DNA of 64,000 bases from Legionella worsleiensis (GCF_001467535.1 NZ_LNZC01000011.1:34854-98853), one strand, 5' to 3'. Positions 18,879-27,224 are shown, counted from the stretch's first letter. Program-made: numbers and translations. Notes: generated by a model not told the origin, from the sequence alone.

Positions 18879-20240
18879 ATGACTCGAATTGCAGTTACTT
18901 ACAGTTCTGAAGTAGGTGGTTCCAGTGTCATTTCGTTGAAAAAATCCTTTTTGAGTGTTCATTGCGATGTTGTGGATGCTGATTATAGAGAAATGATGAG
19001 AGATATACCTAAGGAGGAATTTGACGAAGCCTATCAATCTGCGGAAGGGCGTAGCAGAATTTTTGCTCATGCTAAATTTAGAGCTGAGAACTTCCTTGAT
19101 CATGTCGACTGCTTGGTTTTGTCAGGTAATATCGCCATGATTGACCCCGAGTTATTTCATCAGGAGCGTTTTGAAAGCCAAACATACGATTTCTCTCGTA
19201 CTATCGCCGAATTAGCTCTAGTTCACGTAGCTACTCAGCGTGGAATGCCTATAATGGGTATTTGTGGTGGTCATCAGGTTGTTGCTGTTTATGGTGGTGG
19301 AACTTTAAAAGATCTAAATGCTGGAGAGCTCAATAAACAGCGGTTTATGAACTATGAATCCATCCTGTTTCATGTGGATTCATTGTTAAAAGCAATTATC
19401 AGCCAACATTTAAATGCAGAGCCTTCATTGGAGCTGGAGCATAAATTTTTTGGTGCTCACAATCAGGTTGTTGAAGAGTTGGCTCAGGGCTTCGTAGCAA
19501 AAGCAGTTGGAAGTGATGGTCATAATATCGAAGCAGCAGAGTCTCAACATGGCTCTCCGGTAATTACCACACAATTTCATCCAGAGGTTACGGTACATGG
19601 GCTGCCAAATGTTCCTTTTTTATATAAAAAACATGGGGCTGATAGAGAAGTAAGTTTAAAAATATTTGAATTTTTCGCCAAAGCAGGTGAGGCCTATAAA
19701 AATAAGAAAAATTTGGTGAGTGAAATAAAAAGCAAGTCATGTCCAAGGGAATCTTCTTTTAGCAAAGACAAACAAGACAATATCAATTTAAATACTGGCA
19801 AAACAAATGTGAAAAAGCAGATTAACTCTTCTAAAAAAACGACTGGTCTAGTTAAAATAATTGCAAGTAACATTTTAAAATTAATAGATAAAATAAAGTT
19901 ATTTTTTATTGCCGTCATTTCATATAGATTAACTACTAAAAAAATCAATCAAGTAAAAAGACGAAAGCGATTAATTGCCAAGGGTGGTTCGAAAAATATT
20001 CGAGCGCATAAGAAATCTGGAACTAAAGAATCAACAGTAAAAATAATCGAAACCCAAATGAAGCATGGTCAACCGTTGTCTAAAAAAAATGCGGAACAAG
20101 CGAGGGATCTTGAACAAGAAAATATTTCTCCTTTACATATAATGGGTAACACGCCAGCTCGACTATGGTCCGCAAATAAACCTGGCGAGGGAGTGTTAGA
20201 TAACCAGGATATCACTTCACAAAGTAATACTCACCCGTGA
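18879..20240 (+). CDS. Class-I glutamine amidotransferase-like (peptidase C26/PuuD-type) protein with a basic C-terminal extension
   Basis: This 453-residue protein has an N-terminal hydrolase domain (about 1-265) with the nucleophile elbow GICGGHQ (Cys near residue 129) and the His/Glu pair in QFHPE (near 230), the triad of gamma-glutamyl hydrolase/gamma-glutamyl-GABA hydrolases. Residues about 265-453 are an unrelated Lys/Ser/Asn-rich tail with an amphipathic hydrophobic stretch (SNILKLIDKIKLFFIAVISY) and a KRRKR basic cluster. PuuD-type enzymes are about 250 residues, so the tail is an add-on. No polyamine genes are nearby. It is either an unusual metabolic enzyme or a secreted effector; the tail and the solitary position favour the latter (inference). 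Confidence 0.7.
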   Translation: MTRIAVTYSSEVGGSSVISLKKSFLSVHCDVVDADYREMMRDIPKEEFDEAYQSAEGRSRIFAHAKFRAENFLDHVDCLVLSGNIAMIDPELFHQERFESQTYDFSRTIAELALVHVATQRGMPIMGICGGHQVVAVYGGGTLKDLNAGELNKQRFMNYESILFHVDSLLKAIISQHLNAEPSLELEHKFFGAHNQVVEELAQGFVAKAVGSDGHNIEAAESQHGSPVITTQFHPEVTVHGLPNVPFLYKKHGADREVSLKIFEFFAKAGEAYKNKKNLVSEIKSKSCPRESSFSKDKQDNINLNTGKTNVKKQINSSKKTTGLVKIIASNILKLIDKIKLFFIAVISYRLTTKKINQVKRRKRLIAKGGSKNIRAHKKSGTKESTVKIIETQMKHGQPLSKKNAEQARDLEQENISPLHIMGNTPARLWSANKPGEGVLDNQDITSQSNTHP

Positions 20241-20302
20241 GGTCTGCGAACAAACATACGTAAAGTCAGTTGAAATTTAAATGACGGTCATCTCCACATA
20301 AC

Positions 20303-20348
20303 GTGGATCTCCTGAAAATTATATTGTGCGCAATGAGGAGATTTTTTT
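20303..20348 (+). terminator. Intrinsic terminator after the amidotransferase-like gene
   Basis: Outer arms ATCTCCT and AGGAGAT enclose an inner ATTG...CAAT stem and are followed by a run of eight or nine T residues. The structure lies about 60 bases after the stop at 20240 and ends transcription before the decayed nsrR remnant. Confidence 0.7.
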
Positions 20349-20375
20349 TGATGTTTGGAACATTATTAAAATTAA

Positions 20376-20643
20376 AGCAGGCAACTTAATTTAGATGAGG
20401 ATCAAGGCGTACAATAAGTTGCCCTAGGTTAATGCTAACTGCTGTTACAGTCATACCCCCACCCATCCCTACCTCGAATGGTTTTAATAATCCCTAACTT
20501 CGTCAGATTTTGAATAATTTATATCAGGTGGCTACTTGAAATAGCATAAGCGTTTGTTATGCCCTGGAAGGTGCATGATTCCTTACGAAGAGCAATATAA
20601 ATTAAGCTCGTAATGAGTACTCGGTAAATTGAGTAAGCTGCAT
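20376..20643 (-). pseudogene. nsrR: Decayed nsrR (Rrf2-family nitric-oxide-sensing repressor)
   Basis: Reading the minus strand from ATG 20643 gives MQLTQFTEYSLRA, then a TAA (20602-20604). Restoring one lost T there gives LIYIALRKESCTFQGITNA, then YAISSSHLI, a second stop (TAA at 20519-20521 where NsrR has Lys), then IIQNLTKLGIIKTIRGRDG. A further frame change leads to VSINLGQLIVRLDPHLN, matching the NsrR segment before its Fe-S cysteines. This is the winged helix-turn-helix of NsrR with a 1-base deletion, a nonsense change, a second frameshift and a lost 3' end. It is divergent from the haemoglobin operon, with the NsrR-type palindrome between. This explains most of the 482-base gap 20241-20722. 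Confidence 0.85.
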
Positions 20644-20661
20644 GATAACTCCTGATGGTTG

Positions 20662-20690
20662 TTGACTTGCATTATTTCTTTTTATAAGAT
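20662..20690 (+). promoter_or_regulatory. Promoter of the truncated-haemoglobin operon
   Basis: TTGACT (20662-20667) and TAAGAT (20685-20690) are 17 bases apart, 33 bases upstream of the haemoglobin start. The -10 hexamer lies inside the palindrome described next, so a repressor bound there would block RNA polymerase. Confidence 0.65.
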
Positions 20691-20712
20691 GTATTACAAA
20701 TACATCTTATAA
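20682..20712. promoter_or_regulatory. NsrR-type operator
   Basis: A perfect inverted repeat with 14-base arms around a 3-base centre contains the core AAGATGTATT-ACA-AATACATCTT (20686-20708). This matches the gammaproteobacterial NsrR consensus (AAGATGyATTT and its complement). It overlaps the -10 region of the haemoglobin operon and lies 38 bases from the start of the decayed nsrR, where it would also have controlled nsrR itself. Confidence 0.8.
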
Positions 20713-20722
20713 GGGGGTTGTT

Positions 20723-21094
20723 ATGTCTGGGTCACTATATGAGCGCTTAGGAGGTCAAACAGCAGTAAATGCTGCGGTTGATATTTTTTATCGTAAAATG
20801 CTTACCGATGATCGAGTGAGTTATTTTTTTGATGATGTAGATATGGAACTGCAAATTTTGAAACAAAAAGGGTTTTTAACCATGGTATTTGGGGGGCCGA
20901 ATCAATACAGTGGAAAAAACATGCAAGAAGGCCATGCGCATCTGCTCAAGCGAGGATTAAACGACTCTCATGTGGATATTGTGATCGAACATTTGGGTGC
21001 TACTCTCTCTGAGTTAGGTGTTAGTGATGAGGATATTCATCAGGTTGCAACCATAGCCAATAGTGTTAGAGATCATGTGTTGAGTCGCTCATGA
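20723..21094 (+). CDS. Group I truncated haemoglobin (2-on-2 globin)
   Basis: This 123-residue globin has the group-I features: SLYERLGGQTAVNAAVDIFYRKML with the B10 tyrosine in FYRK, the MVFGGPNQYSGKNM segment, the proximal histidine in QEGHAHLLKRGL, and the C-terminal GATLSELGVS helix. Proteins of this group bind oxygen tightly and oxidise nitric oxide to nitrate. Its stop overlaps the start of a ferredoxin-flavin reductase (ATGA), and the NsrR-type operator lies upstream. Together these predict a two-protein NO dioxygenase, functionally like flavohaemoglobin Hmp split into two chains. Confidence 0.93.
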   Translation: MSGSLYERLGGQTAVNAAVDIFYRKMLTDDRVSYFFDDVDMELQILKQKGFLTMVFGGPNQYSGKNMQEGHAHLLKRGLNDSHVDIVIEHLGATLSELGVSDEDIHQVATIANSVRDHVLSRS

Positions 21095-22047
21095 ATACTC
21101 TGATCTACAAAAATAAATCCTATTTATTGGATGCTTCCGAAACGGTTTTGCAATGCTTTCTCAGACATGAAGTCACATATCCTAACTCATGCCTGACGGG
21201 AATATGTCAATCGTGTTTGATTAAGGCAAAAGATGGAGTGGTTCACCCCTCCTGGCAAGAGGGATTGCCTGAAATCTTAACATCGCAAGGTTATTTCCTT
21301 GCCTGTCTTGCACAGCCACAAAGTACGCTGCAGGTGGAAGAACCTGATAGTGCTGAGTGTGAAGTGCATGCAAATATTTTGGCGCTGAACTTATTAAACC
21401 ATAATGTAATGCAGGTCAAATTAGGTGTAGAAGACCTTCAGTCCTGGGTTCCTGGCCAATATCTTAATCTGATTAATCCTGAAGGAATCACTCGAAGCTA
21501 CTCTATTGCTAATTTGCCATTGCAGGAGGGATTTATTGAGTTACACGTGAAAATCCACCCTAACGGCAGTATGGGGCAATGGCTTTTAAACCATGCAGCT
21601 TTAAATACCGAGGTAATGCTCCGGGGGCCTTTTGGTCGGTGCTTTTATCATAATCCTGATCAATTAGCCTTTGATATGGTTTTAGCGGGAACAGGAACAG
21701 GTCTTGCACCACTGATAGCCATAATAAAAAATGCACTCGCTCAACATCATCAAGGGCAGATCACGTTAATCCATGGCGGTGTTAGTGATAGGGATATTTA
21801 CTATCGTGACGAACTGGACATGTTAGCTGCGGTATTTCCATCCTTTGTTTATGACCCTTGCGTGCTGCAAAGTCAGGGCGGTTACCCTGAGGCCTCTGTA
21901 GAAAAGAGGGTATTGCTGCACTTAACAAAGCCTCAAACAACCCGTGTGTACGTTTGTGGCCCTAAGGAAACAACCAACACATTGAAAAAACATATTTTTC
22001 TTTCCGGAGTCCCTTCAAAATCCATCTTGAGCGATGTATTTTTATGA
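21091..22047 (+). CDS. 2Fe-2S ferredoxin/FAD/NAD(P)H reductase, partner of the truncated haemoglobin
   Basis: This 318-residue protein has an N-terminal plant-type [2Fe-2S] domain with CLTGICQSC and a fourth Cys in FLACLAQP (residues about 30-75), then an FAD-binding barrel with RSYSIANLP near 135 and an NAD(P)-binding domain with GTGTGLAPLIAIIK near 203 and YVCGPKET near 288. The order Fe-S/FAD/NAD is that of phenol hydroxylase-type and CDP-6-deoxyglucoseen-type reductases. Overlapping the haemoglobin gene by four bases, it most likely reduces the haem iron after NO oxidation. The electron-transfer partnership is inferred from the operon. Confidence 0.9.
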   Translation: MNTLIYKNKSYLLDASETVLQCFLRHEVTYPNSCLTGICQSCLIKAKDGVVHPSWQEGLPEILTSQGYFLACLAQPQSTLQVEEPDSAECEVHANILALNLLNHNVMQVKLGVEDLQSWVPGQYLNLINPEGITRSYSIANLPLQEGFIELHVKIHPNGSMGQWLLNHAALNTEVMLRGPFGRCFYHNPDQLAFDMVLAGTGTGLAPLIAIIKNALAQHHQGQITLIHGGVSDRDIYYRDELDMLAAVFPSFVYDPCVLQSQGGYPEASVEKRVLLHLTKPQTTRVYVCGPKETTNTLKKHIFLSGVPSKSILSDVFL

Positions 22048-22117
22048 GCAGATTCTCTTGGTGATTTGCTTAGCCTGTTTCCTCGCAAATGGGCTTGCTT
22101 GTTGCTTTCCTTGGGAA

Positions 22118-22741
22118 TCAACGCATGAAATCCTCTAATGCGTTTTTATTTCCATTCATGATGTCCAATACATGCGTTTGAATTTGTTCAATGGGCCAAT
22201 TCCACCATTGCAGCTTAAGCAAAAAGTCAATTGTTTCCTCATCGAAGCGTTTGCGAATCACTTGAGCCGGATTTCCTCCGACAATTTCATAAGGCATTAC
22301 GTCTTTAGTAACGACAGCACGAGTTCCAATAATAGCACCATCGCCAATAGTCACTCCTGGCATAATAGTCGCATCATAGCCAATCCAGACATCATTACCG
22401 ATTACAGTGTCTTTTTTGCGACTTTCTATGAACGGTACTTCAGGCCAATAAGATTTAAAAATGATAAATGGAAAAGATGAAAACCCACCTAAGGGATGAT
22501 TACCGCCATTCATGATAAATTTGACCTGAGTGGCTATTTGGCAAAATTTGCCAATGATGAGTTTGTCACCAATAAAATCAAAATGGTAAAGCACGTTTTT
22601 TTCAAAATGATGAACATCAACAGGATCATCATAATACGTATAATCCCCAACTATAATGTTGGGATTTGTGATAATATTTTTTAGAAAAACGGTGCGCTCA
22701 GTACCCTGTATTGGATACAAATCATTGGGATTAGGATGCAT
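22118..22741 (-). CDS. Vat/CatB-type xenobiotic acetyltransferase (hexapeptide family)
   Basis: This 207-residue left-handed beta-helix protein has the family signature: VGDYTYYDD near residue 31, IGKFCQIATQVKFIMNGGNHPLGGFSSFPF near 62-92 (the His is the catalytic base in streptogramin and CatB acetyltransferases), IGNDVWIGYDATIMPGV near 113, and the terminal segment VGGNPAQVIRKRF followed by a W-rich helix. It acetylates a hydroxyl using acetyl-CoA; the natural substrate could be a drug or an envelope sugar. It sits next to a tRNA gene, a common insertion spot, but I see no attachment repeats. The resistance phenotype is not established. Confidence 0.87.
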   Translation of the reverse strand: MHPNPNDLYPIQGTERTVFLKNIITNPNIIVGDYTYYDDPVDVHHFEKNVLYHFDFIGDKLIIGKFCQIATQVKFIMNGGNHPLGGFSSFPFIIFKSYWPEVPFIESRKKDTVIGNDVWIGYDATIMPGVTIGDGAIIGTRAVVTKDVMPYEIVGGNPAQVIRKRFDEETIDFLLKLQWWNWPIEQIQTHVLDIMNGNKNALEDFMR

Positions 22742-22792
22742 TATTCAACTCCTTAATTTGCAATAAGCAACACTACCAAGGCATTATTAAGA

Positions 22793-22869
22793 TGGTCGGA
22801 GTGACAAGAATCGAACTTGCGACCCCTGCCTCCCGAAGGCAGTGCTCTACCAGACTGAGCTACACTCCG
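22793..22869 (-). tRNA. tRNA-Pro (anticodon CGG)
   Basis: A 77-base cloverleaf is read on the minus strand: acceptor CGGAGTG pairing with CACTCCG, D-loop AGCTCAGTCTGGTAGAGC, anticodon stem CTGCC/GGCAG around the loop TTCGGGA (anticodon CGG with G37), T-arm containing GTTCGATTC, and an encoded CCA end. It reads proline CCG codons. It stands alone between the acetyltransferase and ispB. Confidence 0.96.
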
Positions 22870-22880
22870 ATGGTGTTCGA

Positions 22881-23849
22881 TTAATAACTTCGTTCCAAAG
22901 CAAAATTGGCTAAATCAATTAGTGCGTTTTTGTATTTCGAATCGTCAAGAACAGACAAACAAGACAAAGCCTTGTCCACCTCCTCGGCTGCGACTTTTTT
23001 GGTATGGGCTATTGCATCGGTCTGTTCAATGGCTAGAAGAATATCAGGCAAATGTTCCAGACTGCCCATTTGCAAACTACGTTTTATTTGCTCTTGTTGC
23101 GTTGGTGTGCCGTGCTGTAATGCGTGAATCAAGGGAAGCGTTGCTTTACCATCGGCTAAGTCATCACCAATATTTTTACCCAGCGTGGCAACATCAGAAC
23201 AATAATCCAGTGCATCATCAATCAGCTGAAAGGCATTACCCAGGTGTAATCCATAAGCGTAGAGACTGTTTTGTACTGCAACAGGTGCCTCACCTAAAAT
23301 GGGCCCTATACACGCAGCAGCAGCAAACAGCAGGGCGGTTTTAGACTGAATCACATCAAAATAATCTTCCATGCTCAATGAGGGATTATGTCTATTAGCA
23401 AGTTGCTTCACCTCGCCACAGCTAATCTGGTGTGATGTGTTGGCAAAAAGATTTAAAACAGCAGAAATACCTACCTCGACCATTAACTGTACGGATTGGG
23501 TGAATAAATAATCACCAACCAGCACACTGGCTTTACTGCCCCAAATACTGTTTGCGGTTTGTCGTCCTCTTCTTAAGGTAGATTCATCAACTACATCATC
23601 ATGTAGCAAAGTGGCTGTATGGAAAAATTCAACCATGGCGGCCAGAGAAATATGAGCTGTACCTTTATAGCCGCAAGCATTGCTGGCTAATAATACCAGT
23701 AGGGGGCGTAATCTCTTGCCACCACTTTCGACGATATGATGGGACAAATCATGAATTAAAACAATTTGTGATTGGATTTTATCTATAATCAGGTTATTAA
23801 CCGCATCAAAATCTTCACTAACCAAGGCGCGTATACGGTCAATAGTCAT
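22881..23849 (-). CDS. ispB: Octaprenyl diphosphate synthase (trans-polyprenyl synthase)
   Basis: It makes the isoprenoid side chain of ubiquinone from farnesyl diphosphate. The 322-residue protein has the first aspartate-rich motif in LLHDDVVDESTLRRG (about residues 82-96), the GGKRLRPLL motif upstream, the second motif in QLIDDALDY (about 207-215) and the GKNIGDDLADGKATLPLI segment. In E. coli ispB is divergent from rplU-rpmA-obgE; here rplU-rpmA lie about 4 kb away with ychF-pth-rplY and a diguanylate cyclase gene between. Confidence 0.94.
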   Translation of the reverse strand: MTIDRIRALVSEDFDAVNNLIIDKIQSQIVLIHDLSHHIVESGGKRLRPLLVLLASNACGYKGTAHISLAAMVEFFHTATLLHDDVVDESTLRRGRQTANSIWGSKASVLVGDYLFTQSVQLMVEVGISAVLNLFANTSHQISCGEVKQLANRHNPSLSMEDYFDVIQSKTALLFAAAACIGPILGEAPVAVQNSLYAYGLHLGNAFQLIDDALDYCSDVATLGKNIGDDLADGKATLPLIHALQHGTPTQQEQIKRSLQMGSLEHLPDILLAIEQTDAIAHTKKVAAEEVDKALSCLSVLDDSKYKNALIDLANFALERSY

Positions 23850-23913
23850 TCTTTATCCCCTACCAATTAATCAATGAATCCTAAGGGGGGATATGGTAAT
23901 TGTCAAGTGGAAG

Positions 23914-24107
23914 AGGGCTTGAGCAGGGTAAACGCATCTAAATTATGAACATAAATCTCCACCATTTTGCCTACGTCCTGCGCTTTATGCGCAGGATCCA
24001 TGCGATCTTCGTGCAGGCAAAGATCTGGATTCTGCGCATAAAGCGCAGAACGTAGGCGTCTTGGTCTTAGATAATACGTTTAGATGCGTTTACCCTGAGG
24101 GCTTGAG
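23914..24107. mobile_element. 174-bp MITE-like palindromic element with 10-bp flanking repeat
   Basis: Bases 23924-24097 form a near-palindrome: the outer arms CAGGGTAAACGCATCTAAA and its complement are perfect for about 18 bases, and inner arms (CCTACGT, and CTGCGC...GCGCAG which is itself palindromic) pair again nearer the centre. Immediately outside lie two copies of AGGGCTTGAG (23914-23923 and 24098-24107), read as a target-site duplication. There is no coding capacity. This is the structure of a miniature inverted-repeat transposable element. It fills most of the gap between ispB and the GGDEF gene. Confidence 0.8.
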
Positions 24108-24127
24108 CTGTTCTGTTCTAATTGGTC

Positions 24128-25240
24128 TCACTGGTCTTGTTTGTTGCATTGGGAACGCATTTTCTTATTCTGATACATGTTGTTGTCAGCCAGATTAAGT
24201 AAGCGTTCTGCATTAGTAGCCTCATCAGGGAAATTGGCCGTACCTATGCTGATAGAGCAAGTTAAATGATGATGTTTAATGCAAAAAGGTTGAGTAAATT
24301 CCTGATTGACCCGTTTGATTATGGTGTCGACTAGTGTTTCGTTTGATTTATAGCGGATAATAGCGGTAAATTCATCACCGCCCAAGCGAGCAATGAAGTC
24401 TTGTTCCCTAAAGCAATTTTTTAGTCTTTTACCTACCTGTAACAGTAAAATATCCCCTGTGTCATGACCGTATTTATCGTTAATTTTTTTAAATTCATCC
24501 AAATCCATAAAAAATAAAGTTACTGAGTCTTGAGTTGCAAGAGCTGCATCCAGAATATTTTGCAAATGGGTATTAAAATAGGGACGATTGGGTAAATTGG
24601 TCAAAGAATCATGATTTGAAAGGTAATGGAATTTTTGCTTATCAGAATGCAGTAAAAAATTTTGTTCTTTTAAAACAGTTTCATAGTGTTTATTTTCTTT
24701 TAATAAGTTATACAACACGGTACTGATGAGCAGGAAAATAAACACATGATTGCTCATTTCAACATAAGGCAGATATTCCGGGGGTATTTGGTATATGGGA
24801 GAGGTGAACTGATAAAGAAACATTGAGGCTATTGCAGCAGATAACATGCTGTAAAGAATTAAACCTTCCAATCCTAATGTTGTGGCCGCAAGTAGAGGTG
24901 GTAAGTAAAACCAGCCAAAATTAGAGCTTGATACCCCTCCTATAAACAGATTTCCGATAGTAATGACCAGTAGACACAAGATGTTTATGATGTGACTGCA
25001 TAGTGTGATACTCCACTTTTTTTTCAACAACACCCAATTACCTGCAGTAATCAAACAGGCACAAAATAACAAACAGGCAATAGCCCAAAAGTGAAGGTAT
25101 AGATTGAGTGCAGTGAAGTTGACGCCAATAATCAGGAGTTCAATGGTAATCGCAGTTAACAGGCGGTATTTCCTATCCTGCTCGCTGGGAAGAGGAAGTT
25201 TGGCTCTTTGCGTGTTCCTCCTCTTTTTATTTGAACCCAT
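24128..25240 (-). CDS. Membrane-bound diguanylate cyclase (GGDEF)
   Basis: This 370-residue protein has a charged N-terminus, five or six membrane segments (about residues 28-180, probably a sensory membrane domain), a short coiled linker, and a C-terminal GGDEF domain (about 205-365). The active site RLGGDEF is intact and is preceded by the inhibitory I-site REQD five residues upstream, so it should make c-di-GMP with product inhibition. Metal- and GTP-contact residues (MDLDEFKKINDKYGHDTGD) are present. It is a single gene on the minus strand with the MITE just beyond its stop codon. Confidence 0.93.
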   Translation of the reverse strand: MGSNKKRRNTQRAKLPLPSEQDRKYRLLTAITIELLIIGVNFTALNLYLHFWAIACLLFCACLITAGNWVLLKKKWSITLCSHIINILCLLVITIGNLFIGGVSSSNFGWFYLPPLLAATTLGLEGLILYSMLSAAIASMFLYQFTSPIYQIPPEYLPYVEMSNHVFIFLLISTVLYNLLKENKHYETVLKEQNFLLHSDKQKFHYLSNHDSLTNLPNRPYFNTHLQNILDAALATQDSVTLFFMDLDEFKKINDKYGHDTGDILLLQVGKRLKNCFREQDFIARLGGDEFTAIIRYKSNETLVDTIIKRVNQEFTQPFCIKHHHLTCSISIGTANFPDEATNAERLLNLADNNMYQNKKMRSQCNKQDQ

Positions 25241-25382
25241 TGACAGACCTCAGATGAATTGTAGCAAATTATATCCTGTTAACTGTATTATAGAGCATTA
25301 TTTGAACATAATGGAGAGGCGCAGGCTTAAGAACAAGCGGATTATTTCATTTATGATCCGCTTGGCATTCTGACTCAACCTG

Positions 25383-26474
25383 TTATACATTGAAACGAAA
25401 GTGCATCACATCGCCATCACATACGATGTATTCTTTGCCCTCAAGGCGTAATTTGCCCGCTTCTTTGGCTCCTTGTTCGCCTCGGCATTTAATGAATTCT
25501 TCATATGCAATAACCTCAGCTCGAATAAAGCCTTTTTCAAAATCGGTATGAATGACGCCAGCTGCCTGAGGGGCGGTAGCTCCCTTATGAACGGTCCATG
25601 CTCTGACTTCTTTTACTCCTGCGGTAAAATAAGTTTGTAGGCCTAACAGATCATATCCTGCTCTGATCACCTTATTCAATCCCGGTTCGGTTAATCCCAA
25701 ATCAGCCATAAATTCTTTGCGATCACTGTCATCCAAATCGACAAGTTCGGCTTCCGTTGCAGCGCATAAAGCGACAATTTGCGCTTTTTCCTGAGCAGCA
25801 AGCTGTTGAACTTTTTCCAGCAACGGGTTGTTTTCGTAACCATTGTCGTCTACGTTGGCTATATAAAGAACCGGTTTTGCCGTCAGCAAAAACAGCCGGC
25901 GGGTAATGAGTTCTTCTTCACTATTGAGGCCTAAGGTTCTGACCGGATTTCCCTCATCAAGATGTGCTTTGATTTTTTCGAGGGTTTTCATTTCGAAAAT
26001 GGCTTCTTTGTTGCCGCTTCTACTGTTTTTTCCTGCCTTGAGCATGGCTTTTTCTACCGTTTCCATATCGGCTAAAGCCAGTTCCGTGTTTATCACTTCT
26101 ATGTCGTTAAGCGGATCAACTCGTCCTTCAACGTGAATGACATCTGAATGTTCAAAACAGCGGACTACGTGAGCAATTGCGTCTGTTTCACGAATATTGG
26201 CCAGAAATTGGTTGCCAAGTCCTTCACCACTGGAAGCTCCTTTAACCAGGCCAGCAATATCAACAAATTGCATGGTTGCCGGGATAGCCTGTTGCGGCTT
26301 GACAATTTCACTTAATGCATCCAAGCGAGGATCGGGTACCGTTACTATGCCTACATTAGGTTCTATAGTGCAAAATGGGTAGTTAGCTGCCTCTATACCG
26401 GCTTTGGTTAGCGCATTGAACAGAGTTGATTTTCCCACGTTAGGTAGTCCAACAATACCGCATTTAAATCCCAT
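25383..26474 (-). CDS. ychF: Redox/translation-associated GTPase-family ATPase YchF
   Basis: This 363-residue Obg-family protein has [15 protein letters not shown] (G1, residues 9-23), the [11 protein letters not shown]3 segment near 70, the G4 region changed from NKxD to NVDDN (about 205-209), typical of YchF and the reason it prefers ATP, and a C-terminal TGS domain ending FNV. In gammaproteobacteria ychF and pth are often adjacent, as here (70 bases apart). The N-terminal methionine and length match the family. Confidence 0.96.
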   Translation of the reverse strand: MGFKCGIVGLPNVGKSTLFNALTKAGIEAANYPFCTIEPNVGIVTVPDPRLDALSEIVKPQQAIPATMQFVDIAGLVKGASSGEGLGNQFLANIRETDAIAHVVRCFEHSDVIHVEGRVDPLNDIEVINTELALADMETVEKAMLKAGKNSRSGNKEAIFEMKTLEKIKAHLDEGNPVRTLGLNSEEELITRRLFLLTAKPVLYIANVDDNGYENNPLLEKVQQLAAQEKAQIVALCAATEAELVDLDDSDRKEFMADLGLTEPGLNKVIRAGYDLLGLQTYFTAGVKEVRAWTVHKGATAPQAAGVIHTDFEKGFIRAEVIAYEEFIKCRGEQGAKEAGKLRLEGKEYIVCDGDVMHFRFNV

Positions 26475-26544
26475 GTGTGTTTCCTCTTGGCTAATATTCT
26501 AAGTTAAAGCTGCAATCGTCAGCATTGAACGGTTTTCTTTAGAA

Positions 26545-27114
26545 TTAAGTGTTTAACTGATTCATTGCTCTGGCTATATCTCCAGACAATACCAAAGGCA
26601 TAACGCCTATGCCTCTATCTACAGCATCGTAAATTTGTTGCCTTTCATGAGCTGATGGCTTACCAAGTACAAATTGATGTACCAAATCTTTGTGGCCGGG
26701 ATGACCAATGCCTATTCGTAATCGATGAAACTCACTGCTTCCTAACTGAGCAATAATATCTCTTAAACCATTGTGGCCGCCATGACCGCCACCTGTCTTT
26801 ATTTTAATCCGGCCGGGAGGTAAATCCAGCTCGTCATGGACTACCATGATTTCATTGGGTTGTATTCGATAAAATTGGCTGACTGCTCTGGTTGGCAAAC
26901 CGCTATGGTTCATAAAAGTTAACGGTAAGACCAGTTTACACTGATGATGATTAAGCTCCAGATCAGCAATTTCAGCCTGCATTTTTTTATCAGATTTGTA
27001 GGATGTGCTATGTCTTTGTGCCAGTGAAGTCACTAACCAACCACCTGCATTATGTCTCGTTTGCTCGTAGGCCGATCCCGGATTGCGCAAACCAATGATG
27101 AGTTTAATGGTCAT
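26545..27114 (-). CDS. pth: Peptidyl-tRNA hydrolase
   Basis: It recycles peptidyl-tRNA that drops off ribosomes. The 189-residue protein has the family start LIIGLRNPGSAYEQTRHNAGGW with the catalytic histidine near residue 21, the PLTFMNHSG segment, VVHDELDLPPGRIKIKTGGGHGGHNGLRDI with the conserved Asp/His residues near 95-115, and the LRIGIGHPG motif. It lies between rplY and ychF on the minus strand, the order expected for an rplY-pth-ychF operon. Confidence 0.96.
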   Translation of the reverse strand: MTIKLIIGLRNPGSAYEQTRHNAGGWLVTSLAQRHSTSYKSDKKMQAEIADLELNHHQCKLVLPLTFMNHSGLPTRAVSQFYRIQPNEIMVVHDELDLPPGRIKIKTGGGHGGHNGLRDIIAQLGSSEFHRLRIGIGHPGHKDLVHQFVLGKPSAHERQQIYDAVDRGIGVMPLVLSGDIARAMNQLNT

Positions 27115-27182
27115 ATGGTGTTAATTCTCAGTGGGTGTAACGTATTAACCGTGTAGTTTGAAACGTGTTGTATCCAGGCGAA

Positions 27183-27224
27183 CTTGCAGATAAGCAGTAT
27201 GGATTTCAACCGATTATCTGCAAG
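27183..27224. terminator. Hairpin after rplY
   Basis: An 11-base perfect inverted repeat (CTTGCAGATAA and complement) with a 20-base loop lies 20 bases beyond the rplY stop, between rplY and pth. There is no T-run, so it may act on mRNA stability or processing rather than as a strong terminator, and read-through into pth is likely. Confidence 0.4.

Noticed and set aside
22793..22869. Genomic-island attachment site at tRNA-Pro
   Set aside because: No duplicate of the tRNA 3' end and no integrase gene were seen on either side within the window.
23914..24107. Simple intrinsic terminator of the GGDEF gene
   Set aside because: The palindrome is far too long, has nested arms, no T-run and exact 10-base flanking repeats, all of which fit a MITE better.
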